Positions 19,737 through 29,709 of a DNA stretch of 64,000 nucleotides are shown in pieces; position 1 is the stretch's first letter, and the number at the start of each line of letters is the position of its first letter. Location of the stretch: contig NZ_CP016027.1 in assembly GCF_001663815.1 (NCBI RefSeq), positions 2,232,501 through 2,296,500 of the forward strand, written 5' to 3'. The notes under the pieces are model-generated. The model did not search any database and was not told the DNA's origin. It was given only the letters and a program-made list of their open reading frames with translations. Origin of the DNA: Halothiobacillus diazotrophicus. Its GTDB lineage: Bacteria > Pseudomonadota > Gammaproteobacteria > Halothiobacillales > Halothiobacillaceae. Position numbers and translations under genes: made by a program.

Positions 19737-20468
19737 TTAACCCTGGTGGCCGTTGTCCACGCGGATGGTCGTGGCATCAATCGCGGGGCAGGCCATGAGA
19801 AAGTCGATGGTGTGGCAGATGACGCCGGCGCCTGGTTCGAAGGGCAGCAGATTCTGGGCGAGCCGCTGTTTGCGGTAGCTCGTGTCGTCCTCGGGGTGGA
19901 ACAGGATCAATCCGGGTGCGAGGGCGTTGACGCGCGTATGGGGGGCGAGGCGTTTTGCCAGAGAACGGGCGGCGCTCTCGGCGGCGGCTTTCGACGCGAG
20001 ATAGTGCAGGTGATCCGACTCGCCGGTGTGCGCGGCGGTATCGGTCATGAACACGACCAGTCGGTCGGCGCGGCCCTGGCGATCGTTGGCGGGCAGCAGG
20101 CGCTGGAGTTCCTCGGTGATCTGTACGGGGGTCGTGACGTGAACCTGATACAGTTCGCCGCACCGGTTCGGGTCGAGGGCGCAGGTTTGGTCGTCGTACC
20201 AGACCGAGGCATTGTGGATGATGACATCCAGGCGCGCGGTCGCGTCGGCGACTGCCGTGGCGAGGGTGCGCGCCGCCATGGGGTCGGTGAGTTCGCAGGG
20301 TAGGGCGATCAGGCCACGCTCGATCAGTTCGGTCAACTTCGGGGTGGACTTTCGGTAGGTTCCTATGACCCGATGGCCCTGGCTCAGCAGATGTTCGGCC
20401 AGCGCTGCACCAATCCGGCGACCGACGCCGGTGATGAGGGCGACTTGGGACGGGTTAGGGGTGTTCAT
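19737..20468 (-). CDS. folM: Dihydromonapterin/pteridine reductase FolM (SDR family)
   Basis: A 243-residue short-chain dehydrogenase. The nucleotide-binding motif is ALITGVGRRIGAALAEHL, whose GxGRRIG form with Arg-Arg marks pteridine reductases and an NADPH preference. The active-site Tyr and Lys lie in LHYLASKAAAES. FolM reduces dihydromonapterin to tetrahydromonapterin and can also reduce dihydrofolate weakly. The start at 20468 lies 14 bases downstream of folE, so both belong to one transcript; a longer frame to 20612 only reads through folE. The neighbour supports the pterin role. Confidence 0.87.
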   Translation of the reverse strand: MNTPNPSQVALITGVGRRIGAALAEHLLSQGHRVIGTYRKSTPKLTELIERGLIALPCELTDPMAARTLATAVADATARLDVIIHNASVWYDDQTCALDPNRCGELYQVHVTTPVQITEELQRLLPANDRQGRADRLVVFMTDTAAHTGESDHLHYLASKAAAESAARSLAKRLAPHTRVNALAPGLILFHPEDDTSYRKQRLAQNLLPFEPGAGVICHTIDFLMACPAIDATTIRVDNGHQG

Positions 20469-20482
20469 CGCCGCGCAGGCTC

Positions 20483-21100
20483 CTATTTGCGTCCCTGCGC
20501 AATCAGCTGCAGGAATTCGTTGCGCGTCTGGGGATCGTCCCGAAGAACGCCGAGCATCATGGACGTGATGGTTTCCGAATTGACCTTCTCCACGCCGCGC
20601 ATCGCCATGCACATGTGCGCCGCCCGGACTTGCACCGCGACACCGCGCGCGCCGGTGACGCGCTGTACGGCGTCGGCGATCTGCTGGGTCATGTTCTCCT
20701 GGATCTGCAGTCGACGGGCGTAGAGGTCGACGATGCGCGCCAGCTTCGACAGGCCCAGCACCTTGCCCTGTGGCATGTACCCGATGTCGACATGACCGAT
20801 GATCGGCAGCATGTGGTGCTCGCAGAGGCTGTAAAATTCGATGTTACGCACGACCACAAGTTCGTCGTTGTCCGACGTGAAGAGTGCCTCGCCCACGGCG
20901 CTGCTGAGCGGGTTCTTTTGTCCTTGTGTCAGATAGATCAGGGCCTTGGCGACGCGCTCCGGCGTCTGCTTCAGCCCTTCCCGGCCGGGGTCTTCCCCCA
21001 GTGCACCGAGAATGGTGTGCACCGCGCCCGCAATAGTGGCAACGCGGTCGTGATCTTTGGCAACGGGCTCGGGAAAGTCGTCTTCGTGTAAGGCGGTCAT
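20483..21100 (-). CDS. folE: GTP cyclohydrolase I
   Basis: A 205-residue type I enzyme that converts GTP to 7,8-dihydroneopterin triphosphate, the first step of folate and related pterins. The zinc ligands are visible in SLCEHHMLP and in [10 protein letters not shown], and [24 protein letters not shown] is the family core. The start at 21100 (MTALHEDD) follows AGGAGC. Upstream codons to 21160 are unlikely to be used. It is followed directly by folM. The divergent argS begins about 215 bases away, leaving room for both promoters. Confidence 0.94.
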   Translation of the reverse strand: MTALHEDDFPEPVAKDHDRVATIAGAVHTILGALGEDPGREGLKQTPERVAKALIYLTQGQKNPLSSAVGEALFTSDNDELVVVRNIEFYSLCEHHMLPIIGHVDIGYMPQGKVLGLSKLARIVDLYARRLQIQENMTQQIADAVQRVTGARGVAVQVRAAHMCMAMRGVEKVNSETITSMMLGVLRDDPQTRNEFLQLIAQGRK

Positions 21101-21314
21101 GGTCAAAGGCGCTCCTGGCCCGGAAAAATGGCATTGGTTTCGTATTCTTTGGCTGAACACTTTAGCAGGCGCGCGCGCCGGATTCGTCGAATTGTCACGG
21201 AAATTAACCTGTCGGCAGCGGTTTCCGCGACGGGTTTTTGCGTGTTGAACCGGCCACGGGATAAACTACCCGGTTCCAAACCACCTGCAATTTCTTGAAC
21301 ACACGGATACCGAA

Positions 21315-23081
21315 TTGAAAGCCCGAATCGAACAACAGCTGCAGAAGGCGCTGAACACCCTGAAAGCGGAAGGTCTGTTGGACGCCGCGGTCCAGGCCAC
21401 CCCCAATCTGTCGGTGCCGAAGGATTCCACTCATGGCGATTTTGCCACGAATCTCGCGTTGCAGATCGCCAAGCCCATGGGTGTTGCGCCGCGTGCGGCG
21501 GCCGAGCGACTGCTGGCGGCCCTGACCGATCGGGCCGGTATCCGTGCCGTCGAGATTGCCGGGCCGGGCTTTCTGAATTTCTTCGTGGATGCGCAGGCGG
21601 CGTTCGCACTGCTGGATGACATCGTTGCGGCCGGTGCGGCGTACGGGCGGGCCGAGATCGGCAAGGGGTCGCGGATCCAGGTCGAGTTCGTTTCGGCCAA
21701 CCCGACGGGCCCCCTGCATGTGGGCCATGGCCGCGGCGCGGCCTACGGCGCCGTGGTTGCGGATCTGCTGGCGGCCGTCGGCTACGAGGTGCATCGCGAG
21801 TATTACGTGAACGACGCCGGGCGGCAGATGCATATTCTGGCCGTAAGCGTCTGGCTCCGTTATCTGGAGCGCTGCGGCGCGACATTGACCTTCCCGGCGA
21901 ACGGGTACAAATCCGAAGGGTATATCTTCGACATCGCGGCCGGCCTGCAGGCCGAGCATGGCGATTCGCTGAACGTGCCGACAAGCGAAGTGTTCGCGGA
22001 TCTGCCGGCAGACGAGCCGCAGGGCGGCGACAAGGACGAGTACATCGACGCGCTGATCGCGCGGGCCAAGACGCTGCTGGGTGAGGTGGGCTACCGTACC
22101 GTGTTCGATGCCGGTCTTAAGTCCATTCTGGCCGACATCCGCGACGATCTCGCCGAATTCGGCGTGACTTACGAGGACTGGTATTCCGAGCAGACGCTGG
22201 AAGATCGGGGGATGATCGATCGCGCCATCGAGCGGTTGCAGGCCAGCGGACACATCTATGAGCAGAGTGGGGCGTTGTGGTTCCGTTCGACCGACTTCGG
22301 GGACGACAAGGACCGGGTCGTGCGTCGTGATAACGGCCAGCCGACTTACTTCGCGTCCGATATCGCCTATCACATGGAGAAGTTCGAGCGCGGGTTCGAT
22401 CGGGTCATCGACATCTGGGGCGCGGATCACCACGGCTACGTGCCGCGCGTGAAGGCCGCCCTGACGGCCCTGGGCTATGACGCTGGTCATCTGGACGTGT
22501 CGCTCGTGCAGTTCGCGATTCTCTACCGTGGCGGCGAGCGCGTTCAGATGTCGACCCGGTCCGGCAGCTTCGTGACCCTGCGTGAGCTACGGGAAGAAGT
22601 GGGCAACGAGGCGGCCCGGTTCTTCTACGTGATGCGCGCGGCCGCCCAGCATCTGGATTTCGATCTGGATCTCGCGAAGAGCCAGTCCAACGACAACCCG
22701 TTGTACTACATCCAATATGCGCATGCGCGGGTGTGCAGCGTGTTCCGTCAGCTACCCCTGCGCGGTTTTGTCCATGATCCCGCCAACGGGCGTACGGCTT
22801 ATGCGCGGCTGACGGAATCCCACGAGCAGGCACTGTTCAAGCGACTGAGTCAATATGCGGATACCGTGGCGCGCGCTGCGGTGGCCCTGGAGCCCCATCA
22901 GCTGGTTCACTATCTTCGCGACCTCGCCCAGGATTTCCACGCCTATTACAACGCTCATGCGTTCCTGGTGGCCGAGGATGCGCCGTTGCGCGACGCGCGT
23001 CTCAACCTGATCGCCGCAACGCGTCAGGTTCTGGCGAACGGTCTTGGTCTGTTGGGCGTCAGTGCCCCGGAAGAGATGTGA
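21315..23081 (+). CDS. argS: Arginyl-tRNA synthetase
   Basis: A 588-residue class I synthetase that charges tRNA-Arg. The HIGH-equivalent is HVGH in [15 protein letters not shown] near residue 135, and the KMSK-equivalent region is VQMSTRSG near 410, both usual for ArgS. The N-terminal Add-1 domain and C-terminal DALR anticodon-binding domain are complete. The start is TTG at 21315 ([13 protein letters not shown]); I find no in-frame ATG or GTG near it, and no strong ribosome site. This suggests modest translation. The SPOR gene follows 44 bases later. Confidence 0.95.
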   Translation: MKARIEQQLQKALNTLKAEGLLDAAVQATPNLSVPKDSTHGDFATNLALQIAKPMGVAPRAAAERLLAALTDRAGIRAVEIAGPGFLNFFVDAQAAFALLDDIVAAGAAYGRAEIGKGSRIQVEFVSANPTGPLHVGHGRGAAYGAVVADLLAAVGYEVHREYYVNDAGRQMHILAVSVWLRYLERCGATLTFPANGYKSEGYIFDIAAGLQAEHGDSLNVPTSEVFADLPADEPQGGDKDEYIDALIARAKTLLGEVGYRTVFDAGLKSILADIRDDLAEFGVTYEDWYSEQTLEDRGMIDRAIERLQASGHIYEQSGALWFRSTDFGDDKDRVVRRDNGQPTYFASDIAYHMEKFERGFDRVIDIWGADHHGYVPRVKAALTALGYDAGHLDVSLVQFAILYRGGERVQMSTRSGSFVTLRELREEVGNEAARFFYVMRAAAQHLDFDLDLAKSQSNDNPLYYIQYAHARVCSVFRQLPLRGFVHDPANGRTAYARLTESHEQALFKRLSQYADTVARAAVALEPHQLVHYLRDLAQDFHAYYNAHAFLVAEDAPLRDARLNLIAATRQVLANGLGLLGVSAPEEM

Positions 23082-23125
23082 GTCGCATTCCGATGAATTC
23101 GATTTTCCCAACCGGAGCCTGATCC

Positions 23126-23713
23126 ATGGCGCAAAACAAGCGTGCCCCGGCAAATCGGCATCGCAGTAGTACGCCCCCAGCGACCGGCAAATGGATTGTC
23201 GTGCTCCTGCTGGTCGTGGCGGGTCTGCTGGTGTTCATCGCCGCCCATCTGTGGAAGAAGGACGGGCAATCCGGGCAGGAATCGACGCGTCATGATGCAC
23301 GCTCCGTGAAGAAGACCGAGCCCCAGGCACCCGTCAAACCGGATTTCGAGTTCTACACCCTGCTACCCAAGCAGAGCAACAGCCCGGTGATTCCGTCTCC
23401 GGCGGAAAAGCCGGCAACCGGGGGAAAACCTTCTGCAACGGCGCCCGAGAAACCCGATCGGACCGAATCGGCGGCCAAGTCCATCAACTACTGGATTCAG
23501 GCCGGATCGTTCGCCACGCAGGCAGAGGCGGACCGGCGCAAGGCGGAAATCGCCATGCAGGGGTTCACTTCCGAGGTGCGGCCGGCGGAGGTGAATGGCA
23601 AGACGTATTACCGGATTCAGATCGGGCCGATCAAGAACAACGATTTGCCGGAAGTGCGACGCCGCCTGAAGACCGCCGGGATCGATACGTTACCGCCGCG
23701 CACGGCCCCCTGA
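23126..23713 (+). CDS. SPOR domain membrane protein, FtsN-like
   Basis: A 195-residue protein with a short basic cytoplasmic tail, one membrane span at about 24-43, a Pro/Lys-rich linker and a C-terminal SPOR domain at about 125-192 (YWIQAGSFATQAEADRRKAEI, then YYRIQIGPIKN). SPOR domains bind septal peptidoglycan stripped of stem peptides, so the protein probably works at the division site like FtsN. Placement after argS is common in gammaproteobacteria. The stop codon lies in the loop of a small GC hairpin. Confidence 0.87.
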   Translation: MAQNKRAPANRHRSSTPPATGKWIVVLLLVVAGLLVFIAAHLWKKDGQSGQESTRHDARSVKKTEPQAPVKPDFEFYTLLPKQSNSPVIPSPAEKPATGGKPSATAPEKPDRTESAAKSINYWIQAGSFATQAEADRRKAEIAMQGFTSEVRPAEVNGKTYYRIQIGPIKNNDLPEVRRRLKTAGIDTLPPRTAP

Positions 23714-23905
23714 GCGGGGGCGGCAGTCCCCGGCGACGTGGGGCGGGTGGCTCGGACTTAATTTTTTCGGGCTTTTCGGGTACATTGGCGGGCATTTGTC
23801 GTCCAAAAGCGGCCCGGCGGGCGGCGAGGGCCGAGCCGGATGGGCGGGGCTTCGCCTCGGCATCACGAGATTCCTTTTCGTTACTTTTCCAATGGGGACT
23901 TTTCC

Positions 23906-24598
23906 ATGTCTGATTTCATCATTGCGCCAAGCATTCTGTCCGCCAACTTCGCCGCCCTCGGTGCCGAGGTCGACAAGGTTCTGGCCTCCGGTACCGACTG
24001 GGTGCATTTCGACGTGATGGACAACCACTACGTCCCGAACCTGACCATCGGCCCGCTGGTCTGCGATGCCCTGCGTAGCCATGGCGTCACCGCCCCGATC
24101 GACGTCCACCTGATGGTCAAGCCGGTCGATCGTATCATCCCGGATTTCGCCAAGGCCGGTGCGACCTACATCACCTTCCACCCGGAAGCTTCCGAGCACA
24201 TTGACCGTACCCTGGGTCTGATCAAGGATTCCGGTTGCAAGGCTGGCCTGGTATTCAACCCGGCCACCCCGCTGGACGTCCTCGAGTACACCCTCGACAA
24301 GTGCGACATGGTCCTGCTGATGTCCGTGAACCCGGGCTTTGGCGGTCAGTCCTTCATCCCGTACGTGCTGGACAAGGCGCGCAAGGTCCGCCAGATGATC
24401 GACGAGCGCGGCCTGAACTGCCGCCTGGAAATCGATGGCGGCGTGAAAGCCGACAACATCCGCGAAGTCGCCGAAGCCGGCATCGATACCTTCGTTTCCG
24501 GTTCCGGCATCTTCGGCAAGGGCAAGGACACCGACCCGAACCGCTACGACAGCATCGTTGCCGAAATGCGTGCGGAATTGGCCAAGGCGAAGCGTTGA
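23906..24598 (+). CDS. rpe: Ribulose-phosphate 3-epimerase
   Basis: A 230-residue TIM-barrel enzyme that interconverts ribulose 5-phosphate and xylulose 5-phosphate in the pentose phosphate pathway and the Calvin cycle. Motifs are [46 protein letters not shown] and [10 protein letters not shown], with His and Asp metal ligands. The start at 23906 replaces a frame that opens at 23840. Codons are biased to C-ending forms (CTG, GGC, GAC, AAG) more than in neighbours, which fits high expression in an autotroph. The next gene starts inside the stop codon. Confidence 0.95.
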   Translation: MSDFIIAPSILSANFAALGAEVDKVLASGTDWVHFDVMDNHYVPNLTIGPLVCDALRSHGVTAPIDVHLMVKPVDRIIPDFAKAGATYITFHPEASEHIDRTLGLIKDSGCKAGLVFNPATPLDVLEYTLDKCDMVLLMSVNPGFGGQSFIPYVLDKARKVRQMIDERGLNCRLEIDGGVKADNIREVAEAGIDTFVSGSGIFGKGKDTDPNRYDSIVAEMRAELAKAKR

Positions 24599-25269
24599 TG
24601 CCTCAATTCAACCCGAAGATGGTGCTGTTCGATCTGGATGGCACCCTGATCGACTCGGTCCCGGATCTGCATCGTGCCGTCAACATGATGCAGCGTGAGC
24701 TCGGCTTGCCGGAGCGGGCCGAAGCGGACGTCCGGAACTGGGTGGGCAATGGCATCGAGCCTCTGGTCGATCGGGCGCTGACCAATACCCTGGCCGGCGG
24801 CGCCGATCGCGAATTGTTCGCGCGAGCGTTCGAGATCTTCAAGCCGGCCTACGCCGAGACCAACGGCAAGTATTCCCGGATCTTCCCCGGCGTTCAGGAA
24901 GGGTTGGATCATGTGCGCAGTCTCGGGCTGTCCATGGCCTGCGTCACTAACAAGGCAACGGCCTTCACCCTGCCGCTGCTCGAAGAGACGGGGCTGCTGG
25001 CCCAGTTCGAGACCGTGATTGCCGGCGACACCCTGCCGATGAAGAAACCGGACCCTGCGCCGCTGTGCTACGCCGCCGGCTGGTTCCGGGTGCGGCCGCG
25101 CGAATCCCTGATGATCGGGGACTCCATCTCCGACGTAAAGGCCGCCCGCGCTGCCGGTTTCTCGATTATCTGCATGAGCTATGGCTACAACCATGGCGAG
25201 GATATCCGCAACTACAACCCGGACGTGGTCATCGATTCGATGGCCGAGTTCGCCGGACTGATCGGTTAG
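24598..25269 (+). CDS. gph: Phosphoglycolate phosphatase
   Basis: A 223-residue HAD-family phosphatase. Motif I is VLFDLDGTLIDS, motif II is ACVTNK, motif III is the Lys in MKKPDPAPL, and motif IV is IGDSISDVKAA; the cap between motifs I and II is of the Gph type. It removes phosphate from 2-phosphoglycolate, which inhibits the Calvin cycle when RubisCO uses oxygen. The ATG shares one base with the rpe stop (TGATG), so translation is coupled. The rpe-gph-trpE order is also found in other gammaproteobacteria. Confidence 0.93.
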   Translation: MPQFNPKMVLFDLDGTLIDSVPDLHRAVNMMQRELGLPERAEADVRNWVGNGIEPLVDRALTNTLAGGADRELFARAFEIFKPAYAETNGKYSRIFPGVQEGLDHVRSLGLSMACVTNKATAFTLPLLEETGLLAQFETVIAGDTLPMKKPDPAPLCYAAGWFRVRPRESLMIGDSISDVKAARAAGFSIICMSYGYNHGEDIRNYNPDVVIDSMAEFAGLIG

Positions 25270-25380
25270 GATTGGGTGGCATGGGCAGGGTCGTATCCCG
25301 TTTGATGGGTCTTCGATGGCGTCGTTGAATCGAAATCGTTCGCGCGCCTGACCTGCCCCCGCTTGCCCAAAGGAATCTTC

Positions 25381-26892
25381 ATGTCTTTTCATCCCTCCGT
25401 CGAACAACTCGCCCAACTTGCCGCAGAAGGCTATAACCGGGTACCGCTGACCCGGACGGTCTCCGGCGATTACGACACCCCCCTCTCGGTCTACCGCAAG
25501 CTGGCCGAGGGGGCGAACAGTTACCTCTTCGAATCGGTCACTGGTGGCGAGCGCTGGGGGCGTTATTCGATCATCGGCCTAGCCGCGCGGACGGTCCTGC
25601 GGGTTTATGGTCAGCGCATTGAGATCCGTCAGGACGGCGCCGTGATCGAGACGGCGGAGGTAGCGGATCCCCTGGCCTGGATCGAGGCCTACAAGGCGCG
25701 CTATCGCGTCTATGAGCCTTCGGGCATGCCGCGTTTCCACGGCGGGCTTGTGGGCTATTTCGGCTTCGAGACCGTGCGTTACATCGAACCCAAGCTGGCC
25801 GCGCGTCCGGCCAAGCCCGACCCCCTCGGCAATCCCGATATCCTGCTGATGCTGTCCGAGCAGGTCGTTGTGGTCGACACCCTCTCGAGCAATCTGCTGC
25901 TCGTCACGCTGGTCGATCCGACGTCGCCCGATGCCCTGGCCGAGGGCGAGCGGCAGCTCGATGCACTGGTCGGTCGGCTTCAGACGGCCCAGGTGCATTA
26001 TCAGCCGATCGCGGCACCCCGAAAGATCGACGAAAACGATTTCAAGGGCAGCTTCACGCGTCAGGGTTATGAGGATGCGGTACTGAAGATCCGCGAGTAC
26101 ATTGCCGCAGGCGATGTCATGCAGGTCGTGCCCAGCCAGCGCATGACCATCGAATACCATGCCGCGCCGCTCGATCTCTACCGAGCCCTGCGCAGCCTGA
26201 ATCCCTCGCCCTACATGTTCTTCCTGGACGTGGGCGACCATCAGGTGGTCGGTTCCAGCCCCGAGATTCTCGTGCGACTGGAGGATGATGAAATCACCGT
26301 ACGGCCCATCGCCGGGACGCGGCCGCGGGGCAAGACACCGGCAGAAGATCTCTCGCTGGAACTCGATCTGCTCAGCGACCCGAAGGAAATCGCCGAGCAC
26401 GTCATGCTGATCGATCTGGGCCGCAGCGACACGGGTCGGGTCGCGGAAATCGGCACGGTCAAGCTCGAAGAGCAGATGGTAGTCGAGCGCTATTCGCACG
26501 TCATGCACATCGTTTCCCAGGTCACCGGGCGGCTGAAGCAGGGCATGAATGCCATGAACGTCCTGCGCGCAACTTTCCCGGCCGGTACCGTCAGCGGCGC
26601 CCCGAAGATCCGGGCGCTGGAAATCATTGACGAAATCGAGCCGGTCAAGCGCGGCATCTATGCCGGGGCCGTGGGGTACTGGGCCTGGAACGGCAACATG
26701 GATACGGCCATCGCGATTCGGACGGGTGTTGTGAAGGATGGCGCGTTGCACATTCAGGCCGGCGGCGGCATCGTTGCCGATTCCGTGCCAGCTACCGAAT
26801 GGGAAGAGACCATCAATAAGCGCCGCGCCCTGTTCCGGGCGGCCGCGGTGGCGGAAGCCGGAGTGGATGGGGTGCAGTCCGCGACGCGCTGA
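25381..26892 (+). CDS. trpE: Anthranilate synthase component I
   Basis: A 503-residue chorismate-binding enzyme that makes anthranilate from chorismate, using ammonia delivered by TrpG. The N-terminal regulatory part carries the tryptophan-site motif LxxS-like [17 protein letters not shown]. The catalytic part includes [22 protein letters not shown]-like [12 protein letters not shown], and [13 protein letters not shown]. The ATG at 25381 follows AAAGGA at good distance. I see no leader peptide or attenuator in the 110 bases upstream. trpG is not within the window downstream, because a terminator and the convergent bioB follow. Confidence 0.95.
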   Translation: MSFHPSVEQLAQLAAEGYNRVPLTRTVSGDYDTPLSVYRKLAEGANSYLFESVTGGERWGRYSIIGLAARTVLRVYGQRIEIRQDGAVIETAEVADPLAWIEAYKARYRVYEPSGMPRFHGGLVGYFGFETVRYIEPKLAARPAKPDPLGNPDILLMLSEQVVVVDTLSSNLLLVTLVDPTSPDALAEGERQLDALVGRLQTAQVHYQPIAAPRKIDENDFKGSFTRQGYEDAVLKIREYIAAGDVMQVVPSQRMTIEYHAAPLDLYRALRSLNPSPYMFFLDVGDHQVVGSSPEILVRLEDDEITVRPIAGTRPRGKTPAEDLSLELDLLSDPKEIAEHVMLIDLGRSDTGRVAEIGTVKLEEQMVVERYSHVMHIVSQVTGRLKQGMNAMNVLRATFPAGTVSGAPKIRALEIIDEIEPVKRGIYAGAVGYWAWNGNMDTAIAIRTGVVKDGALHIQAGGGIVADSVPATEWEETINKRRALFRAAAVAEAGVDGVQSATR

Positions 26893-26913
26893 CCCCGTCG
26901 ATTCGACGAAGCG

Positions 26914-26948
26914 AAAAAAACGGCCCGAGTCACCCCGGGCCGTTTTTT
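26914..26948. terminator. Bidirectional terminator between trpE and bioB
   Basis: CGGCCCG at 26921-26927 pairs with CGGGCCG at 26936-26942, flanked by seven A on the left and six T on the right. It can therefore stop transcription from both sides and serves the convergent genes trpE and bioB. Confidence 0.9.
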
Positions 26949-26966
26949 ATTGCGGGTGACGCTTGG

Positions 26967-28037
26967 TCACGCGGTCTGTGCCGATTGGGGCTCTGTTGCC
27001 GCGTTGGACTCGCTACGGCAGGCCCCGCCGCAGCCGCCGTGCACACCGTTCTGTTCCGGGGTGAAGCCGTCGGGAATCAGCGGGTGGATGCCGAGCTTGT
27101 GAAACAGCGCCTGATCATGATTCTGGTCGGCGTTGTCGGTGGTCAGGAGCTTGTCTCCGTAGAAGATGCTGTTGGCGCCGGCGAAGAAGCACCAGGCCTG
27201 GGTCTCGTCGGTCATGCCCTCGCGACCGGCGGACAGGCGGACGTGGGATGTCGGCATCAGGATGCGGGCGACGGCCACGGTACGCACGAATTCGATCGGG
27301 TCCAGGGTGGGCACGTCGGCCATCGGCGTACCGGGGATGCGCACCAGCATGTTCAGGGGGACCGACTCCGGGGGGCGGGGCAGGTTCGCCAGGCTGAGCA
27401 GGAAGGAGGCGCGATCCTCCCGGGATTCCCCCATGCCGAGGATGCCGCCGGAGCAGACATTGATGCCGCTTTCCCGGACATGTTCGAGGGTGTCGAGTCG
27501 ATCCTGGAACTGGCGGGTGGTGATCACCTCGCTGTAGAACTCGGGCGAGGTGTCGATGTTGTGGTTGTAGTAATCCAGTCCGGCTTCCTTGAGGCGTTCG
27601 GCTTGTGGACGGGTCAGCATGCCGAGGGTCAGGCAGGCCTCCATGCCGATTTCCTTGACCACGTGCACCATCTCGATCACGTTTTCGAGCTGACGATCCG
27701 TGGGGCTTCGCCAGGCGGCACCCATGCAGAATCGCGTGGCGCCGGTTTCCCGGGCGCGCAGGGCCGCGGTACGGACTTCTTCCAGAGGGAGCAGGCGTTC
27801 GCGTTCCAGGCCGGTCTCGTAGCGTGCGCTCTGTGAACAGTAGGAGCAGTCCTCCGGGCAGGCGCCGGTCTTGATCGACAGGAGCGTGCTGACCTGCACG
27901 GCGTTGGGATCGAAGTGCGCCCGATGCGCCTGATGCGCTCGGAAGAGCAGATCGTTGAACGGCAGGTCAAACAGGGCGAGGGTTTGTTCGCGGGTCCAGG
28001 TTGCGGTCGACAAGGTAGAATCTCTCGGTTGGGCCAT
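26967..28037 (-). CDS. bioB: Biotin synthase
   Basis: A 356-residue radical SAM enzyme that inserts sulfur into dethiobiotin. The [4Fe-4S] motif is in [13 protein letters not shown], and the conserved blocks [13 protein letters not shown] and [12 protein letters not shown] are present. The C-terminus has extra Cys and Gly ([10 protein letters not shown]), as is frequent in proteobacterial BioB. The start at 28037 is based on family length: the frame stays open to 28403 but runs back through the neighbouring gene. It is next to the unknown membrane protein at 28064. bioF lies 28 kb away at 56474. Confidence 0.95.
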   Translation of the reverse strand: MAQPRDSTLSTATWTREQTLALFDLPFNDLLFRAHQAHRAHFDPNAVQVSTLLSIKTGACPEDCSYCSQSARYETGLERERLLPLEEVRTAALRARETGATRFCMGAAWRSPTDRQLENVIEMVHVVKEIGMEACLTLGMLTRPQAERLKEAGLDYYNHNIDTSPEFYSEVITTRQFQDRLDTLEHVRESGINVCSGGILGMGESREDRASFLLSLANLPRPPESVPLNMLVRIPGTPMADVPTLDPIEFVRTVAVARILMPTSHVRLSAGREGMTDETQAWCFFAGANSIFYGDKLLTTDNADQNHDQALFHKLGIHPLIPDGFTPEQNGVHGGCGGACRSESNAATEPQSAQTA

Positions 28038-28063
28038 TCGGAAGCGCAGGGGGTCTGGGACGG

Positions 28064-28513
28064 TTATTCGTCGACAAAAGGGACATCCGGTACGACGACG
28101 GTGTCTTCCCAGGTGTCTTTGTTGATCCGGTGCAGGTCGTAAAATGTCCAGGGTACCAGGATCACGGCGGCAATCGCCCAGATCACCAGGTAAAAAATGA
28201 TTTTCGGCGGGAAGAATATGGCGACGGCGACGGCGAAACCGGCCACGCCGTAGAATCGATAGGCAGCCCACTGCGTGTAATATCCGACTTTGGGGTTCGG
28301 ATGGTGTTTGTTCAGTGCATAAACAAGCATGGACATGCCGGTCCAGAAAATCGCCAGGGGTAGGGGGATCGCCATGGCGACCAGGGTGCCGTAGTTGAAC
28401 CACTTGGCGGCTCGGCGTGCAGAGGCACCAGAAACGATTTTGGGTGCGTTGTCCGTTTCCCCTACTTTCAGGTCATCTGTCAGCTTAGACACCGTATCGG
28501 TTATCTGGGACAT
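28064..28513 (-). CDS. Unknown membrane protein, three predicted spans
   Basis: A 149-residue protein I do not recognise. The first 35 residues are polar. Three hydrophobic segments follow: about 40-65 ([20 protein letters not shown]), 88-103 and 106-125 ([20 protein letters not shown]). The tail is acidic ([17 protein letters not shown]). The pattern [19 protein letters not shown] between spans 1 and 2 looks conserved in style. It lies 26 bases upstream of bioB on the same strand and is divergent from comF, so it may share a transcript with bioB. No function is proposed. Confidence 0.7.
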   Translation of the reverse strand: MSQITDTVSKLTDDLKVGETDNAPKIVSGASARRAAKWFNYGTLVAMAIPLPLAIFWTGMSMLVYALNKHHPNPKVGYYTQWAAYRFYGVAGFAVAVAIFFPPKIIFYLVIWAIAAVILVPWTFYDLHRINKDTWEDTVVVPDVPFVDE

Positions 28514-28554
28514 GATTTATCAACACCTCGCTAACATTGGCGTATGAATGTAGC

Positions 28555-29277
28555 ATGAAATTTCTGACCGGGCTAACGCGCTTGCTGGTGCCGGCACCGT
28601 GCTTGCTTTGCCGCGCGTCCACGGTTTCGGCGAGCGGTCTTTGCCCCCGATGCGACCGCGTTTGGGGCGACAAAGACCCCATGCTGCGCTGTCCGGTTTG
28701 TGCGATCCGCGTGTCGGTGCCGGATATACCTTGTGCGGAATGTCTGCAGCAGCCTCGCCCCTTCGATCGTGTGATTGCCGGGGTGGATTACGATGACTCG
28801 GCGCGCGCCCTGATCCACCGTCTGAAATTCCAACACGATACGGCCGTGATGTCGGCGCTCTTGCGGCCGCTGATCACGGCAATCGCATGTCGACGCCCGT
28901 CCGGTGACGTGGCGGTGTTGCCTGATGCGCTCGTGCCCATGCCCATTCATCCGCAGCGGCGAAGGGACCGCGGTTTCAATCAGGCCCGCTTGATGGCCGA
29001 TAGCCTGGGGCGGCGATTTGCCTTGCCGGTATGCGGCCACGTTGTGAAACGGGTGAAGATGGGCGATCCGCAAAGCAGTCTGGATGCCGCAGCGCGCCGG
29101 AAGAGTCTGCGTGGGGCATTTGTCGTGACGGGCCGGTTGCCCGAGCGTGTGGCGATCGTCGATGACGTCATGACCACGGGCAGTACGGTGGAAAGCCTGT
29201 CGCTTGCCCTGCGGAAAGCGGGCGTGCGTGAGGTGTCCGTCTGGGTGGCGGCACGCACGCCCCGCCCGGATGGCTGA
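28555..29277 (+). CDS. comF: ComF family protein
   Basis: A 240-residue protein. The N-terminal double zinc-ribbon has CLLC, CPRC, CPVC and CAEC pairs. The C-terminal phosphoribosyltransferase-type domain has the PRPP motif VAIVDDVMTTGSTVE and the RGFNQA block. ComF is needed for natural transformation in Haemophilus and Bacillus, where it helps bring single-stranded DNA into the cytoplasm. I chose the ATG at 28555 (MKFLTGL); a TTG 18 bases upstream is less likely. The gene is divergent from the membrane protein gene at 28064. Confidence 0.88.
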   Translation: MKFLTGLTRLLVPAPCLLCRASTVSASGLCPRCDRVWGDKDPMLRCPVCAIRVSVPDIPCAECLQQPRPFDRVIAGVDYDDSARALIHRLKFQHDTAVMSALLRPLITAIACRRPSGDVAVLPDALVPMPIHPQRRRDRGFNQARLMADSLGRRFALPVCGHVVKRVKMGDPQSSLDAAARRKSLRGAFVVTGRLPERVAIVDDVMTTGSTVESLSLALRKAGVREVSVWVAARTPRPDG

Positions 29278-29286
29278 GGGGCGTAG

Positions 29287-29315
29287 TTGCTCGTGTCTTT
29301 GATTTGCGATATGAT
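29287..29315 (+). promoter_or_regulatory. Probable sigma-70 promoter of rpmE2
   Basis: TTGCTC at 29287-29292 and TATGAT at 29310-29315 are 17 bases apart, which is ideal spacing. Transcription would start near 29322 and give a leader of about 120 bases before rpmE2. Confidence 0.55.
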
Positions 29316-29440
29316 CCCCGCCCTTAAAAACCAAACTGCGCGTTTGGCGAAGGCCTCCTGGCCCTGCGTGTGTGGGGCCGGCGACGGACATTGATCAAAC
29401 GTATTGAACCGATTACCCCCGATTACCCAAGGTATCGCAC

Positions 29441-29686
29441 ATGAAACCAGATATTCATCCCGATTATCGTCCCGTCGTCTTCCAGGACCTGGCCTCCGAC
29501 TTCGCGGTACTGACGAAATCGACGATTCGCGCCAAGGAAACCATCAAGTGGACCGACGGCAACGAATACCCGCTGGTCAAGGTGGAAATTTCTTCCAGCA
29601 GCCATCCGTTCTACACCGGTAAGCGTATGGATTCCAGCACCGCCAAGCAGGTCGACAAGTTCCGCAACCGCTACGGCCGCAAGTAA
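29441..29686 (+). CDS. rpmE2: Ribosomal protein bL31 type B
   Basis: An 81-residue bL31 of the type B form: [17 protein letters not shown] at the start and [16 protein letters not shown] in the middle. It lacks the CxxC zinc motif of the usual type A protein. Type B versions replace the zinc-containing one on the ribosome under zinc limitation in bacteria that have both. Whether a type A gene exists here cannot be told from the window. A terminator follows, inside the reading frame of the next gene. Confidence 0.93.
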   Translation: MKPDIHPDYRPVVFQDLASDFAVLTKSTIRAKETIKWTDGNEYPLVKVEISSSSHPFYTGKRMDSSTAKQVDKFRNRYGRK

Positions 29687-29709
29687 GCCGTCGGCGTCTC
29701 GGCGCAATC

